Notes under the pieces: generated by a model
Database searches by the model: none
The model's input: only the letters and a program-made list of their open reading frames with translations
Told to the model about the DNA's origin: nothing
Source: Marinobacter manganoxydans MnI7-9
GTDB taxonomy: Bacteria; Pseudomonadota; Gammaproteobacteria; Pseudomonadales; Oleiphilaceae
Assembly: GCF_000235625.1 (NCBI RefSeq)
Contig: NZ_AGTR01000053.1
Location: 124,001-188,000 of the forward strand
Length of the DNA: 64,000 nucleotides
Direction of reading: 5' to 3'
In this document: piece after piece, positions 57,577 through 64,000 of the stretch
Layout of the letters: every line of letters starts with the position of its first letter
Position numbering within the stretch: position 1 is the stretch's first letter
Program-made: the position numbers and the translations under genes

Positions 57577-58398
57577 TCAGTCCGATTCGCTTGCCCAGGC
57601 TGGTGGACGTTTTTGCATGAAGGCCATGGTGCCCTCCGTTCCTTCGCTTCCCCGGATGGCTTCCGCAAATTTTTCAGCCGCGCTGTCCAGCAAACCGCTC
57701 ATGGGTTCATGGCCAACCCTGTGTAGCAACGCTTTGGTTTCTGCCGTGGCAACCGGTGCGCAGTGGCGGACACGATCCAGAGCGCTTGTCAGCATCTCTT
57801 CCAGTTCATCCTCTGAAGAAGCCGCCTGGTGAACGATGCCAAGACTGCATGCTTCGTTCGCATCGATTCTCAAACCGAGCAGGGCCAGCCGCCGGGCCTG
57901 AGTGAGGCCGATTCGTTCAACCACAAACGGCGCAATCTGGGCTGGAATCACGCCGAGAGAGGTTTCTGGCATGCCGAACTTGGCGCTCGGCCCGGCGATG
58001 GCGACGTCGGAAACGCAGGCCAAACCGAATCCACCGCCCATGACGGCGCCTTCGGTGATCGCGATGACCACTTTCGAGGATTCGTTGACCTGTTGAATCA
58101 TCTGACCGAAGGCGCGGTTCAGACGATAGAACGGGTCCGCCTCACCCTCGGCCGCTTTCTGGCCGCGGGCTCCGGCCATGTCTTTGATATCACCACCGGC
58201 GCAGAAGTGCCCACCGGCGCCCCGGATGACGACGGCGCGAATGTGCAGGTCGTTTTCAATCTGGGTGAACACCGCGGACAGTTCCGCCACCATCTCGAGG
58301 CTCATGGCGTTGCGCACGTCCGGTCGGTTGATGGTGATAAACAGGGTTGGGCCCTGTTTTTCCAGAAGCAGTGTTTCGCAATGCGGTACCTGGTCCAT
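57577..58398 (-). CDS. atuE: Isohexenylglutaconyl-CoA hydratase AtuE (crotonase)
   Basis: A 273-residue crotonase: oxyanion-hole segments GAGGHFCAGGDIKD (~65) and GAVMGGGFGLA (~115), and FGMPETSLGVIP with the catalytic Glu. ATG 58398 has GGAG seven bases upstream; an in-frame GTG at 58410 is less likely. In the acyclic terpene pathway this step hydrates the carboxylated geranyl product. It is related to LiuC, the methylglutaconyl-CoA hydratase of leucine catabolism. Operon position supports AtuE. Confidence 0.88.
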   Translation of the reverse strand: MDQVPHCETLLLEKQGPTLFITINRPDVRNAMSLEMVAELSAVFTQIENDLHIRAVVIRGAGGHFCAGGDIKDMAGARGQKAAEGEADPFYRLNRAFGQMIQQVNESSKVVIAITEGAVMGGGFGLACVSDVAIAGPSAKFGMPETSLGVIPAQIAPFVVERIGLTQARRLALLGLRIDANEACSLGIVHQAASSEDELEEMLTSALDRVRHCAPVATAETKALLHRVGHEPMSGLLDSAAEKFAEAIRGSEGTEGTMAFMQKRPPAWASESD

Positions 58399-58420
58399 AA
58401 GTGACTCCACCGTCCGTTTG

Positions 58421-59581
58421 TTATTCGCGCTTCTTGCCCGGAAGGGTGCCCATCATCTTGCAGATAATTCCCAGCATGATTTCGTCGGCACCACCGCCGA
58501 TGGAGACCAGCCGAACATCCCGATGCGCCCGGGAGATCGGGTTGTCCCACATGTAACCGTTACCGCCCCAGTACTGCAGGCAGCTATCTGTAACCTCACG
58601 CCCAAGACGTCCGGCCTTGAGTTTGGCCATGGAGGCCAGGCGGGTGACATCCTTGCCTTCAACGTGCAGCTCGCAGGCCTGGTAGGTGAGGGCGCGCAGG
58701 GCCTCGACTTCGGTTTGCAGTTCGGCCAGGCGGAAGTGGATTACCTGGTTGTCGATCAGTGGCTGGCCGAAGGTCTTCCGCTCGCGACAGTACTCGATGG
58801 TCTTGGTGATGCAGTTCTCCAGCGCCTTGATCACGTTCGCCGCACCCCAGATCCGCTCCTCCTGGAACTGCAACATCTGCATCATGAAACCGGTGCCCTC
58901 GGCGCCGATCCGGTAGCGCTGGGGCACACGGACGTCGTCAAAGAAAATCTGCGCGGTTTCGGAAGAGCGCATGCCGAGCTTGTTCAGGTGCGGGCTGAAG
59001 GAGATGCCCGGCGTTTTCGTGGGCACGATGATCAAAGACTTGTTCTTGTGGGGCTTGTCGTCCGAGGTGTTGGCCAGCAAGCAGATGAAGTCGGATTTGG
59101 GGCTGTTGGTAATCCACATCTTGGAGCCGTTGATGATGTAGTCGTCGCCGTCTTTCTTGGCAGTGGTTTTCATTCCCGCTACATCAGAACCTGCGCCAAC
59201 TTCACTGACGCCAATACATCCCACCATGTCGCCGGCAATGGCCGGCGCGAGGAAACTGCGTTTCAGTTCATCGGAACCAAACCGGGAAATGGCCGGGGTA
59301 CACATATCGGTCTGAACCCCGATGGCCAGCGGCACACCACCACAATGGGCCATGCCAAGCTCTTCCGCAGCCACGAGGTTGTAGCTGTAATCCAGCCCCA
59401 TACCGCCGTATTCTTCGGGCTTCTGGATACCCAGGATTCCGAGGTTTCCGAGCTTTTTGAACAGTTCATGAATCGGGAATTCCCCGGCGGCTTCCCATTC
59501 GTCGCAATGGGGGTTGATTTCCTTCTCGACGAAATCGCGGACGGTTTTTCGAAGGGCTTCGTGTTCGGCTGTGAATTTCAC
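58421..59581 (-). CDS. atuD: Citronellyl-CoA dehydrogenase AtuD (acyl-CoA dehydrogenase)
   Basis: The product is 386 residues with a GTG start at 59581 (AGGAG nine bases upstream). Motifs: SEVGAGSDVAG, WITNS, CLQYWGGNGYMWD near the C-terminus. The MCAD-type catalytic Glu site reads IGGG. A Glu-Glu-Arg at 241-243 falls at the position used by isovaleryl-CoA dehydrogenase, consistent with a branched-chain substrate. It starts the oxidation of citronellyl-CoA to geranyl-CoA. It lies 22 bp before atuE; two palindromic elements occupy the gap to atuC. Confidence 0.9.
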   Translation of the reverse strand: MKFTAEHEALRKTVRDFVEKEINPHCDEWEAAGEFPIHELFKKLGNLGILGIQKPEEYGGMGLDYSYNLVAAEELGMAHCGGVPLAIGVQTDMCTPAISRFGSDELKRSFLAPAIAGDMVGCIGVSEVGAGSDVAGMKTTAKKDGDDYIINGSKMWITNSPKSDFICLLANTSDDKPHKNKSLIIVPTKTPGISFSPHLNKLGMRSSETAQIFFDDVRVPQRYRIGAEGTGFMMQMLQFQEERIWGAANVIKALENCITKTIEYCRERKTFGQPLIDNQVIHFRLAELQTEVEALRALTYQACELHVEGKDVTRLASMAKLKAGRLGREVTDSCLQYWGGNGYMWDNPISRAHRDVRLVSIGGGADEIMLGIICKMMGTLPGKKRE

Positions 59582-59649
59582 GTTCTTGTTCTCCTGCTTT
59601 TAGAGAGTTCGTGCCTTATTTTGTTAGGTGCACGTTCTTTAGCTTGGGT

Positions 59650-59761
59650 GGCAGGTGGGTGGGGCCGCTTCCAGAAAACCGCTACGAGCACATCCATGTG
59701 CGCTTGGCGTCGGCCATCCTTGGCCGCCGACATTTTCTGGAAGCGGCCCCACCCACCTGCC
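59650..59761. repeat. Palindromic element copy 5, between atuC and atuD
   Basis: Perfect 29-bp arms 59650-59678 and 59733-59761. The 54-nt core 59679-59732 differs from copies 2 and 4 by a single base (CCATCCTTGG for CCATCCATGG). Together with copy 6 it fills the 378-bp gap between atuC and atuD, which contains no gene. Confidence 0.93.
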
Positions 59762-59830
59762 TATGTCTGTAAATTTGATGCTGCCTGCTGGCAGTTTTGT
59801 TCTTCCAAAACGATAACTCGTGGTTGACCC

Positions 59831-59939
59831 GAACCGGGGCGGAGGGCTTCCCAAAAACGTGGAGCGCCAGGGATGGCGCGACCGAGCCCTACAGGGACGT
59901 ATTTACGGGCGTTTTTTGGGAAGCCCTCCGCCCCGGTTC
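59831..59939. repeat. Palindromic element copy 6 (inverted relative to copy 5)
   Basis: Perfect 27-bp arms 59831-59857 and 59913-59939 with unique outer sequence. The 55-nt core 59858-59912 is the most diverged of the family. It keeps a hairpin GCGCCA-GGGA-TGGCGC and the GGACGT segment shared with copy 3, and it reads in the same orientation as copy 3. It ends 20 bp beyond the atuC stop. Confidence 0.9.
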
Positions 59940-59959
59940 CAGCCCCAAAGCTCGAAGGC

Positions 59960-61576
59960 CTACAGGCGGGCCACACCAAAGGTATTGGGCCGCAACTGCC
60001 GAGCCTCGGCTTCCCGGCAAACGTCCAGAACCAGGGACAGAACGCGCCGCGTATCCCGCGGGTCGATTAGCCCGTCATCCCACAATCTGGCCGTTCCGAA
60101 CAGCGCCGTTGAGCCTTCCTCCAGTTTCTTCGCCGTGGCCTGCTCCAGAAAATCCAGTGTCTTCGGATCCGGCTCCATGCCGCCGCGGCGCTGCTTGTCT
60201 TCAGCTACGATACGCATCACCTTGCCTGCCTGTGCCGGCCCCATAACCGCGGTTCGGCTGTTGGGCCAGGCGAAGATGAACCTCGGGTCCAGGCCACGTC
60301 CGCACATGGCGTAGTTACCTGCACCATAGGAACCGCCGATGACAATTGCGACCTTTGGCACCCGACAGTTGGCCACAGCCTGGATCATTTTCGAGCCGTG
60401 TTTGATGATGCCGTTCTGCTCTGAGTGAGTACCCACCATGAAACCGGTGGTGTTATGCAGGAACAAAAGGGGCGTTCCGGCCTGGTCGCAGAGCTGGATG
60501 AACTGGGCGGCCTTGGCGGATCCAGCCGGGGTGATCGGGCCGTTGTTGCCGATGATGCCGACTGAATGACCTTCAATTCGGATGGTGCCGCAGACGGTCT
60601 GGTCGTCGAACTCGTTCTTGAAGTCCATGAACTTTGAACCGTCGGCAATGCGGGCGAGGATTTCGCGCACATCGTAGGGCTTTTTGGAATCCGCCGGGAT
60701 GACACCCAACAGCTCCTCGGCCGGGTAGAGCGGTTCCTCCCATTGAAGTTCGCGCCGGGGTGGCAGCTGCTCGTTCCAGGGCAGGGCTTCGAGGATGTTT
60801 CTGGCCTGGCGGATGCCGTCGGCGTCGTCTTCGGCCAGGTACTCTGCCGTTCCTGCCACGGTCGCATGCATCTCCGCGCCGCCAAGTTCCTCATCGGTGG
60901 CAACTTCGCCGGTTGCTGCCTTCAGCAGTGGTGGGCCGGCCAGGAACATCTTGGCTTGTTCGCGCACCACGATCACGTAGTCGGACAGACCCGGCTGGTA
61001 GGCGCCGCCGGCAGTGGCATTGCCGTGAACTACGGTGACCTGGGGAATGCCCGCAGCCGACATCCGCGCCTGATTGGCAAAGCCCCGGGCGCCGAGCACG
61101 AAAATATCAGTGGCGTAGTTCAGGTTGGCGCCGCCGCTCTCGGAAAGGGATACCACCGGCAGCTTGTTTTCCATGGCGATCTGCTGCAGGCGCAGCGTCT
61201 TGTCCAGGCCGGCAGGGGTAATGGTGCCGCCTTTGATGGCGCTGTTGCTGGCCACCACCAGACAGCGGATGCCGCTCACATAACCGATACCGGCGATGAT
61301 CCCGCCGCCGGCGAGGCTGCCGTCCTTGTCGTCGTGCATCTTGTAGCCTGCCAGGGAGCAGAGTTCCAGAAAGGGCGTGCCGCGGTCCAGCAACCGGTTA
61401 ATACGGTCCCTCGGGAGCAGCTTGCCCCGTTTGATGAACTTCTCCCGGGCGGCTTCCGCCAAATCCAGAACCTTTTGCTCAACGTCCCGGAACGTGGTGA
61501 TGTGGGCGTCCATGGCTTCGGCGTTGGTGCGGAAGTCCTCGGACGTGGAGCTTACCGTGGATTCAAGTACCTGCAT
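59960..61576 (-). CDS. atuC: Geranyl-CoA carboxylase beta subunit AtuC
   Basis: A 538-residue carboxyltransferase of the propionyl/methylcrotonyl-CoA carboxylase beta family. It has an N-terminal half with SESGGANLNYATDIF and HGNATAGGAYQPGLSDY, and a C-terminal half with NNTGFMVG-like LHNTTGFMVGTHSE and GGSYGAGNYAMCGRG. GAGGAG precedes the ATG. It pairs with the biotinylated AtuF subunit to carboxylate geranyl-CoA. The very similar LiuB acts on methylcrotonyl-CoA; the atu gene order favours AtuC. It starts 10 bp after atuB. Confidence 0.9.
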   Translation of the reverse strand: MQVLESTVSSTSEDFRTNAEAMDAHITTFRDVEQKVLDLAEAAREKFIKRGKLLPRDRINRLLDRGTPFLELCSLAGYKMHDDKDGSLAGGGIIAGIGYVSGIRCLVVASNSAIKGGTITPAGLDKTLRLQQIAMENKLPVVSLSESGGANLNYATDIFVLGARGFANQARMSAAGIPQVTVVHGNATAGGAYQPGLSDYVIVVREQAKMFLAGPPLLKAATGEVATDEELGGAEMHATVAGTAEYLAEDDADGIRQARNILEALPWNEQLPPRRELQWEEPLYPAEELLGVIPADSKKPYDVREILARIADGSKFMDFKNEFDDQTVCGTIRIEGHSVGIIGNNGPITPAGSAKAAQFIQLCDQAGTPLLFLHNTTGFMVGTHSEQNGIIKHGSKMIQAVANCRVPKVAIVIGGSYGAGNYAMCGRGLDPRFIFAWPNSRTAVMGPAQAGKVMRIVAEDKQRRGGMEPDPKTLDFLEQATAKKLEEGSTALFGTARLWDDGLIDPRDTRRVLSLVLDVCREAEARQLRPNTFGVARL

Positions 61577-61586
61577 GGTCGGCTCC

Positions 61587-62453
61587 TCAGTCGTCGCTCA
61601 GAACTTTCGGGGTGATGGCCCGGTGAAAGCCGTTGTAGGGTTCGTTGTTCTTGGCTTTCGGTAGCGGCCAGACCCGACCTCCCTGTGACGCACCGCCGTC
61701 GATCCGCAGACAATCCCCGCTGATAAACGCTGCGCCAGGGCTGAGTAAAAAACAGATGGCCGAGCTGACTTCGGATTCGGTGCCCATGCGTTTGATCGGG
61801 ACGTTATCACCAAGGCTGCGAATCCACTGCTTCATGTGTTCGGGGTAGTTATCCATGCCACTGGAGGCAATCCAGCCCGGAGCGACTGCGTTTACACGAA
61901 CCCCGGACGCGCCCCACTCAACGGCGGCTGTCTGGGTAAAGTTCACCATGCCGGCCCTGGCGGCGCCGGAGTGTCCCATGCCGGGCATACCACCCCACAT
62001 ATCGGCCACGATATTTACAATAGCGCCCCCGGTTTTTGACAGCGCCTGGGTGTAGGATTCCCGTGCCATCAGGAAGCCGCCGGTCAGATTGGTTCGAACC
62101 ACCGTCTCCCAGCCCTTCTGGTTGATCCCGGTCAGCGGCGCCTGGAACTGCCCGCCGGCATTGTTCACCAAACCATTCAGGCCTCCGTGTTCGGCAATGA
62201 TCGCCTTCACCGTGGCCTTGACCGAGTCCTCTTCACGGATATCACAGACATGGGCGGACGCAATGCCGCCGTCCTCGGTGATCTCTGCTTTCACAGATTC
62301 CACTTTCTCGGCCTTGCGGCCGACCAGGGCAACCCGTGCGCCCAGGGCAGCGAGTTCATGGGCCGTACACCGGCCAATACCAGAACCGCCGCCGGTAACA
62401 ATATACACCTGGCCCTTAAACAAGTCGGGATGAAACACAGACTGATAGCTCAT
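61587..62453 (-). CDS. atuB: SDR-family protein AtuB with substituted catalytic dyad
   Basis: A 288-residue short-chain dehydrogenase fold: TGGGSGIG (20-27), NNAGG (97-101), APGWI. The usual catalytic YxxxK reads Ser162-GAA-Arg166, so both Tyr and Lys are replaced. This pattern resembles the dienoyl-CoA reductase-like SDR group, which lacks the standard Tyr. Position between atuA and atuC identifies it as AtuB, whose reaction is not firmly established. A palindromic element lies 28 bp upstream of its start. Confidence 0.85.
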   Translation of the reverse strand: MSYQSVFHPDLFKGQVYIVTGGGSGIGRCTAHELAALGARVALVGRKAEKVESVKAEITEDGGIASAHVCDIREEDSVKATVKAIIAEHGGLNGLVNNAGGQFQAPLTGINQKGWETVVRTNLTGGFLMARESYTQALSKTGGAIVNIVADMWGGMPGMGHSGAARAGMVNFTQTAAVEWGASGVRVNAVAPGWIASSGMDNYPEHMKQWIRSLGDNVPIKRMGTESEVSSAICFLLSPGAAFISGDCLRIDGGASQGGRVWPLPKAKNNEPYNGFHRAITPKVLSDD

Positions 62454-62480
62454 AGTAACGAAGACCCTTTCAAAGTTCGG

Positions 62481-62590
62481 GCGCTCTGGTTGGTAGCGCG
62501 TTTCGGGACTGTGAGCAGCAAGGATGCTGCGATCAAGCCTACATGGATGTATTCACGGCGTGTCCCGGAACGCGCTATCAACCAGAGTGC
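62481..62590. repeat. Palindromic element copy 7, between atuA and atuB
   Basis: Arms 62481-62509 and 62562-62590 match at 26 of 29 positions, and the three exceptions can form G-U pairs in RNA. The 52-nt core (62510-62561) equals that of copy 1 except in the second hairpin, TACAT-GG-ATGTA instead of CCCAT-GG-ATGGG. It lies 13 bp beyond the atuA stop. Confidence 0.92.
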
Positions 62591-62603
62591 ATGCACCAAT
62601 AAA

Positions 62604-64000
62604 TCAATCTTTAACCAGACCAGAAGGAACAGGCACCGGAAACTCCAATAGCTGCTGCGCAAACGCCTTCCCTTGTGGATCAATCCGCAGGCTGGCCACG
62701 CCACCGCCGCCAAGGCTGTGCTCCAGCAGGAAATTGATGGCCTTCAGCCCGGGCATGGCCCAGCGGGTCACCCGGCCGGTTTCCGGATTCAGGGTATGGG
62801 CCATCCAGTCCGCAACCGCCGCTTCCGTCAGCGCGGTTTCAATGAACGGCAAAAATTCCGGTTTGCGGGCGATCACGCCAATGTTGGTGTGGTCGCCCTT
62901 GTCACCGCTGCGGGCCCAGGCAAGCTTCACCAGCGGCACAGTGGTGTCCGTTTCGTCTGTCTCGTGTGTGAACGACTGGGGCTGGAGGTCGCTGTTATCG
63001 AAACCGCCGCTGGTTTCGACTCCAACGGTTTGCCGCTCGCCGCCCAGATCCACGGACACATCAACTTCCGTTTTCGGCACCAGGCATGAATACAACCGGA
63101 TCTTCGGCCACACGGTCGGCCGGCCACCCACAATCCCGGTGATTCCCGGTGCCATCCCCGTGGCTGCCTGGGCAATCTCGCGGGAAAACAGTACAAGGGC
63201 CTCTTTCTTGGGATGGGCGGTGCTGATCTTGACCACTACTTCGCGGCAATCCTCGCCACGGCCATGAGCACCGTAGGTCGTTTCCGTACCCAGAAGCTCA
63301 ATACTGGTTTCGCTGTAATCAGGCAGGCCACGTTCGCTGAACATGCGTGAGGTCTTGGCCAGAATGGCCTGTGCGACAGTCTGGGCCTTGGCCCTGGCAT
63401 TCATGCCTGCCAGCAGGAAGGTAACCGTGCACTTGAAACCATCCGGCCAGGTGCCCGATACCTTGTAACTGTCGGTGGGTGGTAGCCCCCGTGCGCCCCG
63501 CACCTGTACACGGTCTTTACCGGTTTCCTCCAGCTCTACACCTGTGAAATCGCAGGTAACGTCAGGCAGCAGGTAGGCCCTTGGGTCACCGATTTCGTAG
63601 ACCAGCTGTTCCGCAACTGTGCCACGACTAACCAGCCCGCCGGTGTCTTCGGGCTTGGTGATAAAAAAGTCGCCGTTGGCACTCACTTCGGCTATCGGGA
63701 ATCCCATGTTGGCGTAGCCGCCAGCTACCGCTTCCCAGTCGGTGAAGTTGCCGCCGGTGGCCTGGGCACCGCACTCGAGCAGATGCCCGGCCAGGCTGCC
63801 CTGCGCCAGTTTGTCGTAGTCTTGCCAGCTCCAGCCGAACTCGTGCACCAGCGGTGCCAATACCAGGGCACTGTCTGCCACCCGGCCGGTAATAACGATG
63901 TCCGCGCCCTGTTCCAGAGCCGCAACCAGACCTGGCGCTCCCAGATAGGCATTCAGGCTGACCATCATTGCGGGCATCGGTTGGCCGGAACCCATCTCCT
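62604..64000 (-). CDS. atuA: Acyclic terpene utilisation protein AtuA (DUF1446), N-terminus beyond window
   Basis: The last 465 or so residues of an AtuA/DUF1446 protein; the frame is still open at the window edge, so the start is missing. Visible family features are [36 protein letters not shown] and [14 protein letters not shown] in the N-terminal DUF1446 part, then [17 protein letters not shown] and the [11 protein letters not shown]-terminus of the AtuA-like ferredoxin-fold domain. AtuA is required for growth on citronellol/geranylate in Pseudomonas, but its biochemical role is unknown. It is the first gene of the operon. Confidence 0.9.
   Translation of the reverse strand, partial: EMGSGQPMPAMMVSLNAYLGAPGLVAALEQGADIVITGRVADSALVLAPLVHEFGWSWQDYDKLAQGSLAGHLLECGAQATGGNFTDWEAVAGGYANMGFPIAEVSANGDFFITKPEDTGGLVSRGTVAEQLVYEIGDPRAYLLPDVTCDFTGVELEETGKDRVQVRGARGLPPTDSYKVSGTWPDGFKCTVTFLLAGMNARAKAQTVAQAILAKTSRMFSERGLPDYSETSIELLGTETTYGAHGRGEDCREVVVKISTAHPKKEALVLFSREIAQAATGMAPGITGIVGGRPTVWPKIRLYSCLVPKTEVDVSVDLGGERQTVGVETSGGFDNSDLQPQSFTHETDETDTTVPLVKLAWARSGDKGDHTNIGVIARKPEFLPFIETALTEAAVADWMAHTLNPETGRVTRWAMPGLKAINFLLEHSLGGGGVASLRIDPQGKAFAQQLLEFPVPVPSGLVKD

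Noticed and set aside
58178-59827. 549-residue plus-strand ORF opposite AtuD
   Set aside because: Antisense shadow of a clear acyl-CoA dehydrogenase in GC-rich sequence. Its end runs into the palindromic element, and it has no family motif.
62524-63267. Short peptides beginning MLRSS.HG (also at 19618) that look like a protein family
   Set aside because: They are translations of the palindromic element core, reading on into antisense sequence. Such peptides are a by-product of the repeat.

Overview
The window looks like chromosome of a marine, hydrocarbon- and terpenoid-degrading gammaproteobacterium, most probably Marinobacter or a close relative. This is an inference from gene content: an AlkB alkane hydroxylase, a complete atu (acyclic terpene utilisation) operon, two Mrp-type Na+/H+ antiporter operons, Fur-linked imelysin genes, a divergent serA/D-2-hydroxyglutarate dehydrogenase pair, GC-rich coding sequence and dense short-spaced operons. 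I see no rRNA, tRNA, CRISPR array, integrase or transposase gene.

Layout. 1-12.1 kb, minus strand: ppnP, then two tandem Mrp operons. The upstream one has a fused MrpA-MrpB subunit; the downstream one has separate MrpA and MrpB. 12.4-21.0 kb: lipid catabolism (FadH 2,4-dienoyl-CoA reductase with a coupled CNNM/CBS membrane protein, a GlxA-type AraC regulator divergent from an acyl-CoA dehydrogenase/crotonase pair, and AlkB). 21.2-25.5 kb: two small proteins, an 11-bp minisatellite and two tandem PhoA-type alkaline phosphatases with patches of near-identical sequence. 25.5-29.1 kb: a chemoreceptor with a candidate FliA promoter, a DUF4870 protein and an MFS transporter. 29.1-34.0 kb: an iron-linked operon (imelysin lipoprotein, di-haem oxidoreductase, imelysin-like protein, DUF1513) behind a candidate Fur box. 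34.2-42.3 kb: RlmJ, an unrecognised protein, an MscS channel, an orphan TRAP-type binding lipoprotein, an EamA exporter, a GIY-YIG protein, two alpha/beta hydrolases and an OmpA lipoprotein. 42.3-52.4 kb: SerA divergent from D2HGDH-CobB, then a UbiB-like kinase, FAH hydrolase, Apt, an NCS2 purine permease, a TRIC channel, a BLUF photoreceptor with a C-terminal membrane helix, and a quinone oxidoreductase.

52.7-64.0 kb, minus strand, carries atuA(partial)-B-C-D-E-F-G-H in the Pseudomonas aeruginosa order. Together these should activate citronellate/geranylate, dehydrogenate, carboxylate and hydrate the branched chain, and pass products to beta-oxidation and leucine catabolism.

The most unusual signal is not a gene. 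Seven intergenic palindromic elements (19581-19678, 52422-52531, 52585-52694, 57453-57570, 59650-59761, 59831-59939, 62481-62590) share a 52-55-nt core that folds into two small hairpins. In each copy the core sits between long complementary arms whose outer sequence is different in every copy. Core variants show compensatory base changes. Four of the seven lie inside the atu operon between genes, and two more flank its 3' end. I know no named family that matches.
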